Below are positions 1-9,219 of a stretch of DNA of 22,031 nt, piece by piece. The stretch is taken from contig CAJTVP010000028.1 in assembly GCA_910580205.1 (NCBI GenBank), positions 1 to 22,031 on the forward strand, written 5' to 3'. The number at the start of each line of letters is the position of its first letter. Position 1 is the stretch's first letter. The translations under genes and the position numbers were made by a program. The DNA comes from an uncultured Eggerthellaceae bacterium (GTDB taxonomy: Bacteria > Actinomycetota > Coriobacteriia > Coriobacteriales > Eggerthellaceae). The notes under the pieces were generated by a model that was given only the letters and a program-made list of their open reading frames with translations, searched no databases and was not told where the DNA came from.

Positions 1-82
1 CGGGCGGCGGTGCGGGCCACATCGGAACGAAGCCAGCCCTTTCGGGAGGGCGGCGTAGCGCGGGCATTGCCCGCCAACAGGG

Positions 83-159
83 GTGATGCGTGTCCGGTTG
101 CTAGGTATGCGCATCCGCCGCCCGGAAGAGAACCAGGGTCGGAGCAGGTTCTGCATCAC
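83..159 (+). ncRNA. Candidate structured RNA (three-way junction) upstream of hpt
   Basis: Three perfect helices fit together. The closing helix is GTGATGC (83-89) with GCATCAC (153-159). A second is TCCGG (93-97) with CCGGA (122-126). A third is AGAACC (129-134) with GGTTCT (147-152), and its last base directly abuts the closing helix. Downstream, CCCGG (169-173) can pair with CCGGG (187-191) and cover part of a GGGAGG ribosome site at 189-194. The layout resembles a cis-regulatory leader, but I recognise no known riboswitch class. The strand is assumed from the downstream genes. It could equally be an unrelated small RNA or chance pairing in GC-rich DNA. Confidence 0.3.
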
Positions 160-201
160 TCGGTATCACCCGGTACGCCAGGCAACCCGGGAGGTATCGC
201 A

Positions 202-363
202 ATGAAAGCCGAGCGCGAAGCGCGAGACACATGCAGCTGTTCCCGTCGCCTCCTGTTCGTCGGTGTCATCTTCGTGACCTTGGCTGGCGTGGGCGCGGGC
301 GAATGTTACACTACCCTCCGAAAGAAAGAGCCGCTTGCAAGGACACGGGATTTTGCTGGATGA
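202..363 (+). CDS. Possible 53-residue membrane peptide upstream of hpt
   Basis: ATG at 202 is preceded by a strong GGGAGG (189-194) at 7-nt spacing. The predicted product has a basic Cys-containing N-terminus, one hydrophobic stretch (about residues 19-35: LLFVGVIFVTLAGVGAG) and a charged tail. Its stop (361-363) lies just past the likely hpt start, so translational coupling with hpt is possible. Against it, I recognise no family, and the hpt promoter candidate lies inside it. It may be a leader peptide or not a gene at all. Confidence 0.25.
   Translation: MKAEREARDTCSCSRRLLFVGVIFVTLAGVGAGECYTTLRKKEPLARTRDFAG
304..312 (+). promoter_or_regulatory. Candidate extended -10 promoter for hpt-ftsH
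   Basis: TGTTACACT combines an extended -10 TG with a TACACT hexamer. No good -35 lies at the right distance; TTGGCT at 280-285 is 21 bp away. The predicted start of transcription is near 319, which would leave a short leader before hpt. Confidence 0.3.
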
Positions 364-904
364 CATAGCAGAGGTCTTGTTCACGAGAGACCAGATCGAA
401 AAGCGCGTCTTGGAGATGGGCGCTGCCATCACGGAAGATTTCGCCGCCCATGCTCAAGCGGGCGAAGGCATCGTCATGGTCTGCGTCCTGCGAGGCGCCG
501 CCATCTTCATGGCTGACTTGGCGCGGGCGGTGGATCTGCCCCTTGAGATGGACTACATGGCCGTCTCCTCCTATGGCGATCAAGCGAAAAGCTCCGGCGC
601 CGTGCGCATCATCAAAGATCTGAGCACGGACGTGAAGGGCAAGCATGTGATCATCGCCGAAGACATCATAGACACCGGCCTCACGCTCAACCGCCTTCGC
701 CAGGACCTCCTTTCGCGCGATCCTGCATCTCTAAGCGTGGCGGCGTTCCTGAACAAGGACGTTCCGCGCGCCGAAGAGGTGCCCTGTGACTATGTGGGCT
801 TTTCCTGTCCGAACGAATTCATCGTGGGCTATGGCCTTGACTTCGCGGAGCGCTACCGCAACCTTCCGAGCATCTGCGTCCTCAAACCGGAAATCTATCA
901 GTAA
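353..904 (+). CDS. hpt: Hypoxanthine(-guanine) phosphoribosyltransferase
   Basis: A cytosolic purine-salvage enzyme that joins hypoxanthine or guanine to PRPP to give IMP or GMP. The PRPP-binding signature is clear (VIIAEDIIDTGLTL, about residues 99-112), as are the VCVLRGAAIF segment and the SSYG loop typical of the family. The 183-residue length is normal. I chose TTG at 353 because AAGGA (339-343) sits 9 nt upstream and the product then begins MLDDIAEVLFT, like other members; TTG at 335 would add six residues. It ends 11 bp before ftsH, a gene order (hpt-ftsH) common in Gram-positive bacteria. tilS, the usual upstream neighbour, is not visible. Confidence 0.95.
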   Translation: MLDDIAEVLFTRDQIEKRVLEMGAAITEDFAAHAQAGEGIVMVCVLRGAAIFMADLARAVDLPLEMDYMAVSSYGDQAKSSGAVRIIKDLSTDVKGKHVIIAEDIIDTGLTLNRLRQDLLSRDPASLSVAAFLNKDVPRAEEVPCDYVGFSCPNEFIVGYGLDFAERYRNLPSICVLKPEIYQ

Positions 905-915
905 AGGTGCATTGA

Positions 916-3363
<2,448 letters not shown>

Positions 3364-3370
3364 CTTTGGA

Positions 3371-3401
3371 TGTGAAGGGGGCCAGGAAGCCCCCCTTCAC
3401 A
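3371..3401 (+). terminator. Hairpin after ftsH
   Basis: A perfect 11-bp stem pairs TGTGAAGGGGG with CCCCCTTCACA around a 9-nt loop, starting 8 bp after the ftsH stop. No U-tract follows directly; a T5 run comes 20 bp later. It is a probable transcription end or 3' stabiliser. Confidence 0.6.
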
Positions 3402-3444
3402 CAATCTCCATCCTGCATGGTTTTTCAATGATGACTCATCGGCT

Positions 3445-3510
3445 TTGATAACGTGCCCCCATCTCGAAACGTATCATCTCAGCAACGTTTTGGGAAACAC
3501 GTTAATAGGG
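3445..3510 (+). promoter_or_regulatory. Upstream region of the surface-protein gene with ACGT half-sites
   Basis: Within about 65 bp there are four AACGT-type elements in either orientation (ataACGTg, aaACGTa, aACGTt, cACGTt) plus TTGATA at 3445-3450. No -10 at standard spacing is convincing. The cluster could bind a regulator of the surface protein. The gene's ribosome site, AGGGGG, ends the region. Confidence 0.2.
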
Positions 3511-3517
3511 GGAAACG

Positions 3518-6154
3518 ATGAGGAACCATGGAGGACCTCGCAGGTTCAACGGCACCGAGGCCATCACGGCAGGATCCACTTTGACGAAAGCGGCGCGGAT
3601 GGCGCTGGCGGCGCTTCTGGCGCTGCTCTTGGTTCCCCCTCTCACCATGCACCCATCAGAAGCTCTGGCGGAATCCGAAGAGGCCGTTTTGGCTCAAGAG
3701 GAGAGCGCCGACGAAGAGACGGTTGAGCCCTCTGCCGAAGAGGACGTTCTTGATGAAGAAGCAGCTGTCCAGGATGAGCAGGCCGGCGATGAAGAGATCG
3801 TCCAGTCTGATGAGGACGCGGGCATAGAGACCCATGACCAGATCGGCGTCGGTGGCCATGTGGACGGCAACATCGGACTGCGTCAGTGGATGGGCGTTGA
3901 TCCTTCCACCGGTGCCAACGTGGATGATCGCAGTTTCGCTGAGGGCTTGAACAAGGTCTGCATCGACAGCACCAAAAACGATGGGCTGGCCTACGCGGGC
4001 ATGTCCTTCCATCCCATCACCGCTGATGGGCAAAGCGGCATCTGGGAGGATTGGGAGGCAATTCGAGGTGAGGACAAGTTCACCACGGAAACGGTGAAGG
4101 TGTCCGCCGCTCCTGAGAGCGTGGTGAGCTTGGAACGGGTGGAACCCTTGGGCTCAGAAGCGCTGCTGGTGTTCCGGGCTGAGGATCCTGGCACTGCAGC
4201 GGTGAGCATAGATTACGCCTATCGTCATGAGGCTACGGGCGTGACCTATGAAGGCCATCTCGCATTCGACATGAGCGTCGCTCCCGGCCCCAATCCAGCG
4301 GTTTCCTTGAGCACCCCTTCGAAAGCGGTGGAGGTCTGGGCGTGGGAATACGCCCCACCCACTCCCGGCGAGGCTTCAAGCTACATCCCCTACTATTATG
4401 AATATCCGTCCACGGGGGACTTCGCCGCCAGCAAGCAGTGGTACATGCTCCGGTATGAATCGCAGTACGCGTTCGCACCGTCCACGACCGGCTTCCAGGA
4501 AATGTTCGACATCACGATCGAAGATGAGAGCGTCGTCTCCGAAGTGTACAATCCCCAGCGCTATTTCAATGATGACAACAATGTCATCACGGGCACGGAC
4601 AGCCATACCTATGATCTTGGGTTCCAGGTGGGGGTTCCGGGCACCACGGACGTCACCCTTTCTCTGAAGGGCAAACCTGAACAATCCGTCACGATCACGG
4701 TCACGGTGAAGGGCGATCCTCTCACCATCACGGTCATGGATCACGATATGCAGATCGGCGCCACACAGCACATCTGCATCGAAGATGATGCTGCAGCCAA
4801 TTCCAATTGCTCCCCCATCACGCTTCCGGAAAAAGCTCGGTATCTCAATTACGCCGCCGATTGGGCGCGCCCCTTCGTGAAGAGCATCGTGTCTTCGGAT
4901 CCATCCATCGTGGAGATCAAGGCGCTGGACAATCCGCTTTACAGCTACAGATTCGCTCCTTTCGACATCATCCCGCTGTCCGTGGGCACCGCCCAGCTCA
5001 CGCTCACGGATTGCTATGGAAAGGACTACAGCTACACCGTCACGGTCAAGCCGGATCCCAACGAAGAGAAGGATCCCTCTTTGACCATCAATTCCGTGAA
5101 GGTGATGCAAGGCGCATCCGACATCTCCAAAGGCCAGCTGAAGATCAGCACGCGCGATGTGCGCGGGCAGCAGTTGACGGCTGAGGTGGACCCAGTCGAT
5201 CCCCGCGTGCAAGTCACCTGGTCCTCCTCGAACGTGGCTGTGGCCACGGTGGACGAGAACGGCGTGGTGAAGCCGGTGCGCGAATCCGTGGATGCTGCGG
5301 GCAAGCCCTTGGATTGCCGCATCACGGCCACAGCGAACGGGCAAGTGACCGAATACTGCACGGTGGTGGTGGAAGCGGCCCAAGGCCTTTGCACGGCTCC
5401 AGCGGATTCTCCTCTGGGAGCAGCCAGCGTGAAGCTCCCCAATGCGGTTCCGGAAGATCTTTTGAACGAACTGGATTCCGTGGCTCTTTCCATCACCGCC
5501 ATCCCGCCCGCCTCTCAGGGAACCATTGATTCAGCGGTGAGCGATCTGGGGCAGGGAGGCGTGCGCGTCCACGCTGTCTACGACATCCATTTCACGGACA
5601 AGGCGGACGGGTCTGAGCATGCGTGGAACAAGCCCGACCACCCCATCACCGTGCAGATCCCCATGGATGACGCCATGCGGGAGATGTACAAGCATGGGAC
5701 GCTTTCCTTCTATCACATAGACCCGACCACCGGTGCGCGGACGAAGATGCGCACGTGGGTGGACAGCGCCCTTGATCACATCTTCTTCGAGACCACGCAC
5801 TTCAGCCCCTTCGCGCTGGTGTTCGAACCGAGCGCTGCCACTGGTGATGGTTCGGGCGGCGATGGGAGCACCGGCGACGGCACGGGCGGCAATGGCGGCA
5901 CGGATGGCACCGGAGGGAACGGCGCTGGTGCGGGCATCCAAGGGGGCGATGGCAACGGCGGTTACCAACCTCAGCCCTCTGGGGATCCTCAGCCCAATGA
6001 TCAGAAGGTCGGCGGTCAGCCCTCCAACACGGCGCTCGCGCAAACCGGGGACGTGGCGAACAGGCTTTTGGCCGTGGCGCTCCTCTGCGTATCGGCATCG
6101 CTTCTGCTCGTGGCTTTCTCCCGTCGCAAGAAGATGGCGGGAAGATCCAAGTAG
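3518..6154 (+). CDS. Sortase-anchored surface protein with bacterial Ig-like domains
   Basis: An 878-residue protein predicted to be exported and fixed to the cell wall. Signal peptide: basic start, hydrophobic core at 28-44, likely cleavage after ALA at 51. An acidic Glu/Asp-rich stretch follows to about residue 110. The body holds about four Ig-like/BIG2-like modules; the clearest is near residues 522-618, with WSSSN-VAVATVDENG and a closing TVVVE strand. A Gly/Thr/Asp-rich linker (about 773-816) leads to LAQTGD (840-845), a hydrophobic helix and RRKK, a typical sorting signal with Ala replacing Pro of LPXTG. AGGGGG lies 7-8 nt before the ATG. The ligand is unknown and adhesion is inferred. 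It stands between two hairpins, so it is probably transcribed alone. Confidence 0.85.
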   Translation: MRNHGGPRRFNGTEAITAGSTLTKAARMALAALLALLLVPPLTMHPSEALAESEEAVLAQEESADEETVEPSAEEDVLDEEAAVQDEQAGDEEIVQSDEDAGIETHDQIGVGGHVDGNIGLRQWMGVDPSTGANVDDRSFAEGLNKVCIDSTKNDGLAYAGMSFHPITADGQSGIWEDWEAIRGEDKFTTETVKVSAAPESVVSLERVEPLGSEALLVFRAEDPGTAAVSIDYAYRHEATGVTYEGHLAFDMSVAPGPNPAVSLSTPSKAVEVWAWEYAPPTPGEASSYIPYYYEYPSTGDFAASKQWYMLRYESQYAFAPSTTGFQEMFDITIEDESVVSEVYNPQRYFNDDNNVITGTDSHTYDLGFQVGVPGTTDVTLSLKGKPEQSVTITVTVKGDPLTITVMDHDMQIGATQHICIEDDAAANSNCSPITLPEKARYLNYAADWARPFVKSIVSSDPSIVEIKALDNPLYSYRFAPFDIIPLSVGTAQLTLTDCYGKDYSYTVTVKPDPNEEKDPSLTINSVKVMQGASDISKGQLKISTRDVRGQQLTAEVDPVDPRVQVTWSSSNVAVATVDENGVVKPVRESVDAAGKPLDCRITATANGQVTEYCTVVVEAAQGLCTAPADSPLGAASVKLPNAVPEDLLNELDSVALSITAIPPASQGTIDSAVSDLGQGGVRVHAVYDIHFTDKADGSEHAWNKPDHPITVQIPMDDAMREMYKHGTLSFYHIDPTTGARTKMRTWVDSALDHIFFETTHFSPFALVFEPSAATGDGSGGDGSTGDGTGGNGGTDGTGGNGAGAGIQGGDGNGGYQPQPSGDPQPNDQKVGGQPSNTALAQTGDVANRLLAVALLCVSASLLLVAFSRRKKMAGRSK

Positions 6155-6188
6155 GCGCGCCAACGCGAACGGGATCCTAGACGGCTCA

Positions 6189-6219
6189 GAGCGCATCCGG
6201 TCAACGGGTGCGCTCTTTT
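6189..6219 (+). terminator. Intrinsic terminator after the surface-protein gene
   Basis: GAGCGCATCC (6189-6198) pairs with GGGTGCGCTC (6206-6215), with one G-U pair and a 7-nt loop, followed by TTTT. Confidence 0.8.
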
Positions 6220-6248
6220 CTCATCTCGGCGCTGGTGCGCGCTTCGCC

Positions 6249-6254
6249 TATACT
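6249..6254 (+). promoter_or_regulatory. -10 element for a probably leaderless folP-folK mRNA
   Basis: TATACT ends 7 bp before the ATG at 6262, so transcription should begin at or next to the A of the start codon. There is no Shine-Dalgarno sequence between them and no clear -35. Confidence 0.5.
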
Positions 6255-6261
6255 TCCCTTC

Positions 6262-7581
6262 ATGGATTGGAAATGCGGATCATACGAATTCGATTGCCGA
6301 CGCCCTCATGTGATGGGCATCCTGAACATGACGCCTGATTCTTTCTCCGGAGACGGGCTTGCGGGTCGGATGGAAGCGGCTTTGGCTCAGGCGCGCGCCA
6401 TGATCGCTGAAGGAGCGGAGATCATAGACGTGGGCGGAGAGTCCACCCGCCCCGGCGCTTCTCCCGTCAGCCCTGATGAGGAATGGCGGCGCATCGGATA
6501 TGTGGTGTCCGCGCTCGCCTCTGAAGGTGTGTGCGTCTCCGTTGACACCCGGCATGGGGACACCGCGCGCAAGGCCATCGAAGCGGGTGCATCCATCATC
6601 AATGACGTGTCAGGCTTCACCGATCCCGCCATGGTGGAAACGGTGGCGCAGGCGGACGTGGGCTGCGTGGTCATGCATATGCAAGGCGTTCCCGCCACCA
6701 TGCAGGAGAACCCTGCGTACGTGGATGTGGTCCAGGATGTGTGCCGCTTCCTGTCGGATCAGGCGGCCATTCTGGAGCAGGCTGGCGTGGCGCGCAAGCG
6801 GATCTGCGTGGATCCAGGCCCCGGATTCGGCAAGACGGCGCAACAGACCGTGGAGCTCATGCGCAACCTGCATGAGGTTCGCCATCTGGGATATCCGGTT
6901 CTGTGCGCCGTGTCCCGCAAGAGCTTCTTGGTCCATGCCTATCATCTTGACGCGGAAGACCGGGAAGCCCGGGACGTGGCTTCTGCCGCCGAAGCGCTCC
7001 TTGCCGCTGAGCTGGGCGCGTCCATCATCCGCACCCATGATGTCGGAAGGACCATGGAGGCCCTCAAGGATCTTCGACCGTACGTCATCCTGAGCTTGGG
7101 GTCCAACGTGGCCCTGGTGGCGGAACCGGGAGAGGAGGATGAAGCCAAGGAGGCGCAGATCAACTTAGCCATCGGACAGCTCTGCCAGCTTCCGGATTCT
7201 CTGCTCATCGACGTGGCGCCGTTCTATCGGAGCGAGGCTGCTTACAAAGAAGATCAGGACGACTTCGTGAACACAGCCGTTCTTCTTCGCACGGGGCTGC
7301 CGCCACGGGAGCTTTTGGAATGCCTCCATGCCATCGAGGGGATGCTCGGACGCGTGCGCGCAGAGCCGAACGGTCCTCGCACCCTTGACATAGACATCGT
7401 GGACTATCAGATGTATGACTTCTCCACGCCAGAGCTGACGCTGCCCCACCCACGGGCCACGGAGCGCGACTTCGTCATCAAGCCCGTAGAGGCCATGGTG
7501 CCCGGCCACCGCCTTGCGAACGGGTGCCTGCTCGCAGCGCTTCCGGAAGAGAAGCGGCTGGGCAGGGCGGAGCGTTTGTGA
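6262..7581 (+). CDS. folP-folK: Bifunctional dihydropteroate synthase / HPPK fusion
   Basis: Two successive-step folate enzymes in one 439-residue chain. Residues 1 to about 270 are dihydropteroate synthase (joins the pterin diphosphate to p-aminobenzoate): MGILNMTPDSFSGDG, IIDVGGESTRPGA, SVDTRHGD, GASIINDVSGF, DPGPGFGKT and SRKSFL. From about residue 274 it is 6-hydroxymethyl-dihydropterin pyrophosphokinase: VILSLGSNV, the DDFVN segment, MLGRVRAEPNGPRTLDIDIVDY and LPHPRATERDFVIKP. HPPK's product is the DHPS substrate, but the domains are in reverse pathway order. No folB lies between or beside them. ATG at 6262 fits the leaderless promoter; an upstream GTG at 6208 lies inside the terminator. 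Its stop overlaps the birA start. Confidence 0.93.
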   Translation: MDWKCGSYEFDCRRPHVMGILNMTPDSFSGDGLAGRMEAALAQARAMIAEGAEIIDVGGESTRPGASPVSPDEEWRRIGYVVSALASEGVCVSVDTRHGDTARKAIEAGASIINDVSGFTDPAMVETVAQADVGCVVMHMQGVPATMQENPAYVDVVQDVCRFLSDQAAILEQAGVARKRICVDPGPGFGKTAQQTVELMRNLHEVRHLGYPVLCAVSRKSFLVHAYHLDAEDREARDVASAAEALLAAELGASIIRTHDVGRTMEALKDLRPYVILSLGSNVALVAEPGEEDEAKEAQINLAIGQLCQLPDSLLIDVAPFYRSEAAYKEDQDDFVNTAVLLRTGLPPRELLECLHAIEGMLGRVRAEPNGPRTLDIDIVDYQMYDFSTPELTLPHPRATERDFVIKPVEAMVPGHRLANGCLLAALPEEKRLGRAERL

Positions 7582-8369
7582 TCGCGTTCCAGCTCCGGGA
7601 GGAAGATGAGGTTTCCTCTACCAATGAATGCGTGAAGGAGCTCATGGCCGCAGGGGCGCCCGAAGGCGCAGCCGTGATGGCCCAGGCGCAGCGTGGCGGC
7701 TATGGGAGGCGCGGGCACGGATGGAGCAGCCCCCGCGGAGGCTTGTACCTCTCCGTGCTTCTGCGACCCGCCATCCATGGGATGCGGGCGCGCGATGGGC
7801 ATCAAGCGGATGACGCCCCGGTCGGCAAGCTTCCCACCTTGAGCTTGGTATCCGCGCTGGCGGTCCGACGCGCCATCTGCTCTGTGGTGGGGGAGGAGGC
7901 CGGTCAGCGCGTGCAGGTGAAATGGCCCAACGACCTCGTGGTCATCCAGGATGGCGTCATGGCGAAGCTTTGCGGCATCTCCCTTGAGGGGTCTTCTGAG
8001 GGCGTTTGCTTGGGCATCGGTGTGAATGTGCAGCCTGCTTCCGATCCAGCGGCCGGCCGGGCGTTCGCCAGCGTCTCCGACCTGATGGTGGATGCTCCCG
8101 CTCCTGCCGTGCTGGGACGCTTGGTGCTGGAAGAGCTGGGGGTGCTTTATGAAGAGTGGCTCTCTGCGCCCTTCGCCCGATTCTTGCCTGAGTACGAAGC
8201 GCATCACATCATGGCCGATCGTTGGATATCCGCAGATCGTGGTGGCGAGCGCGTGGAAGGGGCGTTCGCCGGAGTGGACGAGGACGGCTGCCTGAACCTC
8301 ATCCAGGCCGACGGCCAGGTCATCAAGGCGGTTTCAGGGGATGTCCACATCGAGCGCATCATGCCGTGA
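7578..8369 (+). CDS. birA: Biotin--[acetyl-CoA-carboxylase] ligase, monofunctional
   Basis: Activates biotin to biotinyl-AMP and transfers it to a lysine of biotin-dependent carboxylases. The biotin-binding signature is degenerate but clear (GGYGRRGHGWSSPRGGLYLSVLLRP); VKWPNDLVV, KLCGISLEG and GIGVNV follow, with a small C-terminal domain. At 263 residues it has no N-terminal helix-turn-helix, so it should not act as the biotin repressor. GTG at 7578 overlaps the folP-folK stop (GTGA), implying translational coupling; an upstream ATG at 7524 would overlap that gene by 58 bp. A loop rich in Arg/Asp/His (about residues 62-78) looks like a lineage insertion. bioY follows, so the pair serves biotin scavenging. 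Confidence 0.92.
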   Translation: MIAFQLREEDEVSSTNECVKELMAAGAPEGAAVMAQAQRGGYGRRGHGWSSPRGGLYLSVLLRPAIHGMRARDGHQADDAPVGKLPTLSLVSALAVRRAICSVVGEEAGQRVQVKWPNDLVVIQDGVMAKLCGISLEGSSEGVCLGIGVNVQPASDPAAGRAFASVSDLMVDAPAPAVLGRLVLEELGVLYEEWLSAPFARFLPEYEAHHIMADRWISADRGGERVEGAFAGVDEDGCLNLIQADGQVIKAVSGDVHIERIMP

Positions 8370-8422
8370 CCTTTCACCGGCGATGTTCGCACAGCGCGCG
8401 CCGCTCCTTCCATCCCATGCTT

Positions 8423-8428
8423 TATAAT
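8423..8428 (+). promoter_or_regulatory. -10 element for a probably leaderless bioY mRNA
   Basis: A consensus TATAAT ends 8 bp before the bioY ATG at 8437. The gap (gccgcccc) contains no ribosome site, so the transcript should start at about the ATG. No good -35 is visible. Confidence 0.6.
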
Positions 8429-8436
8429 GCCGCCCC

Positions 8437-9105
8437 ATGCGAATCACGTCTTCTTCCCATAGCCGAGCCCGCGATGTAGCCTTCGCCGGTCTTTTCATCG
8501 CCCTCATCGCGGTGAGCGCGTGGATCTCCGTGCCGTTCGGCCCCATCCCGGTCACGCTTCAGATGCTGGCCATCCCCCTTGCCATCTTCGTGCTGCGTCC
8601 CTCCGTGGCCATCGCCGTCATCTATGGCTATGTGCTCTTGGGCGCCTTGGGCATCCCCGTGTTCTCGCAGATGCGCGGTGGCCTTGGGGTGCTCTTGGGA
8701 CCGACTGGCGGTTTCCTCATGGGATATCTCATCGCGGTGCCGATCGCGTGCCTGTTCCTCCATGGGGTCCGAAAGGCGGCGCGCCAGGGCCGGGAGGGGG
8801 CGGCTCAGGATGAGGCCATCTCCAAAAAGGGGTCCAGCAAAGCCTCCGTCGCTGCCCGCATCTTCCGCTCGCTGTCGTTCGATTCGGGCATGAATCTCGC
8901 GGCGGGCATCCTGTTCACCGTTGTGGCGGATGCGTGCGGGTGCCTCTGGTTCATGTTCATGATGAACGTTGGCTTGGAAGCCGCGCTCATGGCATGCGTG
9001 GTGCCGTTCATCATCCCCGATCTGATCAAGCTCCTGTTCGCCTCTGTCGCGGCGAACGCGCTGGAACCCATCGTCCTTCCCCGCGCCAAACGGGCCAACG
9101 TCTGA
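8437..9105 (+). CDS. bioY: Biotin ECF transporter substrate-binding protein BioY
   Basis: An integral membrane S-component that binds biotin and, with the shared ECF A/A'/T module (not in this window), imports it. Visible BioY features are AFAGLFIALIAVSAWISVPFGPIPVTLQML at the first helix, the GALGIPVFS...GGLGVLLGPTGGFLMGY core, and a last helix with PFIIPDLIKL. At 222 residues it exceeds the usual 180-200 because of a charged cytoplasmic loop (about residues 113-146). ATG at 8437 was chosen from the leaderless promoter. It is separated from birA by its own promoter and closed by a terminator. No biotin synthesis genes are seen, in line with biotin uptake. Confidence 0.92.
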   Translation: MRITSSSHSRARDVAFAGLFIALIAVSAWISVPFGPIPVTLQMLAIPLAIFVLRPSVAIAVIYGYVLLGALGIPVFSQMRGGLGVLLGPTGGFLMGYLIAVPIACLFLHGVRKAARQGREGAAQDEAISKKGSSKASVAARIFRSLSFDSGMNLAAGILFTVVADACGCLWFMFMMNVGLEAALMACVVPFIIPDLIKLLFASVAANALEPIVLPRAKRANV

Positions 9106-9130
9106 AAAATAACCCCTTTCAGGGGTCTTT
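9105..9130 (+). terminator. Intrinsic terminator after bioY
   Basis: ACCCCT (9112-9117), loop TTC, AGGGGT (9121-9126), then CTTT. The A-rich run before the stem could allow weak function on the other strand as well. It begins right at the bioY stop. Confidence 0.7.
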
Positions 9131-9219
9131 CCGGCCTGTGATGTTTGATTTATGCAATCATCCTTCCATATCGTTTGGGCCTTGAGACGCATCAAGGACG
9201 AAGGGGGCTGGCAGATTCC

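Noticed and set aside
4376..5383. Long minus-strand open frame opposite the surface-protein gene
   Set aside because: Antisense artefact of GC-rich codon use; the + strand protein has a signal peptide, Ig-like modules and a sorting signal.
6208..6261. Upstream GTG start for folP-folK
   Set aside because: It lies inside the terminator stem, upstream of the -10 element, and adds residues not seen at the DHPS N-terminus.
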